Positions 13,396 to 15,135 of a stretch of 15,135 nt of DNA are shown here, piece after piece. The position numbers and the translations under genes are program-made. Position 1 is the stretch's first letter; each line of letters begins with the position of its first letter. This DNA comes from an uncultured Clostridia bacterium (GTDB lineage Bacteria > Bacillota > Clostridia > Christensenellales > Aristaeellaceae). The stretch lies in NCBI GenBank assembly GCA_934636425.1, contig CAKUAV010000072.1, positions 1-15,135 on the forward strand, read 5' to 3'. The notes beneath the pieces were generated by a model. The model was not told the DNA's origin and made no database searches. It saw nothing but the letters and a program-made list of their open reading frames with translations.

Positions 13396-13623
13396 ATGGT
13401 TTTTGAAAAAGTTCGCAAAATGCTGGCCGATCAGCTTCAGATCGACCCCAACACCATCACGCTGGAATCCCGCCTGTTTGAGGATCTGCACGCCGATTCC
13501 GCCAACGTCATGATCATGGTCATGGACGTTGAGGAGGCGTTCAACATCACCGTGGACGACGACGTGCTGCCCAACATCCGCACCGTGGGCGACATCGTGA
13601 CCTATCTGGAGAAGGTCGTCTGA
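13396..13623 (+). CDS. acpP: Acyl carrier protein
   Basis: This 75-residue acidic helical protein has standard ACP length. The phosphopantetheine serine is S35 in FEDLHADSANVMIMVMDVEEAF. Most ACPs read DSLD(V/T)VEL here, so ADSANVM is a less usual variant, though the D-S pair and the following helix II (MVMDVEEAFNITVDDD) are kept. It carries acyl chains as thioesters for fatty-acid and phospholipid synthesis and would supply PlsX. Start ATG 13396 has a perfect AAGGAGG at 13381-13387, 8 bases away. No clear promoter was found between the repeat and the gene; transcription may come through from plsX or from a weak unrecognised promoter. A second or specialised ACP is possible. Confidence 0.93.
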   Translation: MVFEKVRKMLADQLQIDPNTITLESRLFEDLHADSANVMIMVMDVEEAFNITVDDDVLPNIRTVGDIVTYLEKVV

Positions 13624-13655
13624 GAAGAGAGCATACGCCGATCGAGGTGAGCGCC

Positions 13656-14894
13656 ATGCTGAAGCATATAGGCATCCCCACCCTGGATATTTCCGGCAGA
13701 ACCGACTGGCAGAGCATTGTCGACCGCGAAAAGAATCAGTATCTCGGCCATGTCACGACGGCCATGACGGCGGACGGGAAGACGGTTTACGCCGTCTATC
13801 CCAAGTGCCACGCGCTGGGGCAAATCGTCTTAAAGCGCAGCGGCGACGGCGGAAGAAGCTGGGCGGAGCGCCTGAGCGTGCCGGCGAGCTGGACGCATTC
13901 TCTGGAATGCCCGACGCTGTTCCGCATGGCCGACGCGCAGGGATGCGAGCGCTTCTTCCTCTTTTCCGGCGGCTATCCCGCCATGCGCTCCGTCTCCGAG
14001 GACGACGGCAGAACCTTCAGCGAATTTGAGCGGCTGCCCTTCGGCGGCATCGTCGTGCTGAGCACGATGGCCTGCGTGGGGCCGGGACACTACATCGCCC
14101 TATTCCACGATGAGGGCGCGTTCATCCACGGCGGCCACGAGACGCTCTGGCGCGTCTACGCCACCGGCGAAGGCGCAGACAGGCGCACCTACACGACCAT
14201 CTCCCGCCGCGAAAACGGCGCGTGGGGCGAGGAAAAGAAGTGGTGGGTGTCCTGCGACGTGCGCCCGGACGAAAAATGGGAGCTTGTCTACGAGACCGAA
14301 TGCGGCCTGCCCTATGCAGACGGCCACTTCGAGCTGTATCAGATCGAGACGGCCGACGGCGGCCTGACCTGGACAGAGCCGCGCGTCATCGCCAATCACG
14401 AGACGGCGCGCCTGTGCGAGCCGTGTCTTGTCTCCGAGCCGAACGGGAAGCGCCTGGCCGTCATACTGCGCGAAAACGCACGGCGCATGAACAGCATGAT
14501 GATGCTCTCCCGCGATCAGGGGCGAACATGGACGGAGCCGGTCGAGCTGCCCGCTGCGCTGACCGGAGACCGGCACGTCGCGCGCGCTCTGCCCGACGGC
14601 TGGCTGTTCATCACATTCCGCGACCGCTGCGGCGTGAGCGACACGCAGGGCGACTGGATCAGCTGGGTCGGGACATGGGACGACATCGTTTCCGGGCGCG
14701 AGGGGCAGTATCGCGTGCTGATCAAACGCGACCTCGAGGGCTGGGACTGCGCCTACGCGGGGCTGGAATGTCTGCCGGACGGGCGGCTGCTCGCCGTCAC
14801 CTACGGCCACTGGGAGAAGGGCGAAGCGCCCTATATACTGGCCGTGCGCATCGACATGGCCGAGCTGGATCGCCTGTACGCCGCGGCGCACTGA
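13656..14894 (+). CDS. Sialidase-like (BNR/Asp-box) beta-propeller protein
   Basis: This 412-residue protein has four Asp boxes of the SxDxGxxW type: SGDGGRSW (62), SEDDGRTF (114), TADGGLTW (232) and SRDQGRTW (285). They mark turns of a six-bladed propeller as in exo-sialidases (GH33) and relatives. GH33 enzymes release terminal sialic acids, but the N-terminal Arg-Ile-Pro motif and the arginine triad were not confidently located, so substrate specificity is open. There is no signal peptide or anchor, suggesting an intracellular enzyme. ATG 13656 has GAGGTGA at 13644-13650, 5 bases upstream; GTG 13647 would overlap that site. It starts 32 bases after acpP and may share its transcript, although the functions are unrelated. 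Confidence 0.8.
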   Translation: MLKHIGIPTLDISGRTDWQSIVDREKNQYLGHVTTAMTADGKTVYAVYPKCHALGQIVLKRSGDGGRSWAERLSVPASWTHSLECPTLFRMADAQGCERFFLFSGGYPAMRSVSEDDGRTFSEFERLPFGGIVVLSTMACVGPGHYIALFHDEGAFIHGGHETLWRVYATGEGADRRTYTTISRRENGAWGEEKKWWVSCDVRPDEKWELVYETECGLPYADGHFELYQIETADGGLTWTEPRVIANHETARLCEPCLVSEPNGKRLAVILRENARRMNSMMMLSRDQGRTWTEPVELPAALTGDRHVARALPDGWLFITFRDRCGVSDTQGDWISWVGTWDDIVSGREGQYRVLIKRDLEGWDCAYAGLECLPDGRLLAVTYGHWEKGEAPYILAVRIDMAELDRLYAAAH

Positions 14895-14927
14895 AAAAGG
14901 CGCGGCGCAGGGGCGCATTCCAACAGG

Positions 14928-14953
14928 AGGACGGGCGGCGGCGCGTCCTTTTT
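14928..14953 (+). terminator. Possible weak terminator after the sialidase-like gene
   Basis: AGGACG (14928-14933) pairs with CGTCCT (14944-14949) around a 10-base loop and runs into TTTTT (14949-14953). The stem is short. Confidence 0.5.
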
Positions 14954-15062
14954 GCGCTGCTTATTTCCGACGGACGCCGAAATTTTGAGGGAATGCCTTA
15001 AGAGCTGTTTCTAAATTCCTCAAGCCGTAATTTCCGCGTCTGAAAGCCCCGATTCAGCGCCG
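14954..15062. other. Gene-free spacer before repeat copy C
   Basis: TTGAGG(G)AAT (14985-14994) pairs with ATTCCTCAA (15015-15023) with one bulged G. The stretch about 15035-15056 resembles the complement of bases near 13018-13034 upstream of copy B, suggesting another module of the same repeat family in the opposite orientation. Confidence 0.45.
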
Positions 15063-15135
15063 CAGCTTGTCAAAAAAGTTTTTGACAAGCTGGTGGACGG
15101 GAGAGCAAGCTCCCCCGCCACTGCCACCCCTACCA
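15063..15135. repeat. Composite intergenic hairpin repeat, copy C (cut by window end)
   Basis: CAGCTTGTCAAAAA (15063-15076) pairs with TTTTTGACAAGCTG (15079-15092), followed by the invariant 45-base core (15090-15134). The last base, A15135, matches the continuation in copy B rather than copy A. The preceding GCGCCGCA resembles the boundary repeat of copy B with about 10 bases missing. Confidence 0.8.

Overview
The window looks like chromosome of a GC-rich, low-GC-phylum-style (Firmicutes/Clostridia) bacterium, most plausibly an uncultured gut anaerobe. The evidence is strong Shine-Dalgarno sites (GGAGGG, AAGGAGG), sigma-A promoters close to TTGACA-N17-TATAAT, many intrinsic terminators, and a gene mix of plsX/acpP, a cytoplasmic parvulin, a Na/Pi transporter and carbohydrate- or peptide-degrading enzymes without signal peptides. 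The taxonomic placement is an inference.

Layout. 1-299: composite hairpin repeat (copy A). 300-2941: promoter, then a two-gene operon encoding an M14 zinc carboxypeptidase-like protein and a right-handed beta-helix protein. 2946-3823: promoter, PpiC-type peptidyl-prolyl isomerase, terminator. 3879-4802: an inverted repeat, then a conserved-type protein of unknown function, possibly a TIM barrel. 4832-5028: promoter and truncated 5' part of an XRE-type regulator gene. This runs into an AT-rich block (4972-5826, bounded by a 9-bp direct repeat) that carries a SEC-C zinc-motif protein. 5765-6541: bidirectional terminator, then a leftward gene for a duplicated L-rhamnose-mutarotase-like protein and its promoter. 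6550-8558: palindrome, three TTTAC boxes in 11-bp register, a Na/Pi cotransporter with a PhoU domain, terminator. 8591-9203: tandem array of units near 150 bp that ends at an orphan terminator. 9280-11681: promoter, a duplicated DUF1538 membrane protein, a duplicated PII-like protein, terminator. 11768-12867: consensus promoter and plsX. 12868-13395: gene-free spacer filled with hairpins and repeat copy B. 13396-14894: acpP and a sialidase-like beta-propeller protein. 14928-15135: weak terminator and repeat copy C, cut by the window end.

How the genes relate. The M14 and beta-helix genes are 15 bases apart and are probably co-transcribed. The DUF1538 and PII-like genes look like a membrane transporter with its own soluble signal protein, comparable in layout to AmtB-GlnK or SbtA-SbtB. 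plsX and acpP are usual neighbours in Clostridia (phospholipid and fatty-acid synthesis), but here the repeat separates them. Phosphate uptake seems to be placed under a Pho-box-like promoter.

The least explained parts are the modular hairpin repeat family (three copies, with a compensatory stem change), the tandem array with its orphan terminator, and the DUF1538/PII-like pair. All statements rest on reading the sequence by eye; no searches or folding programs were run.
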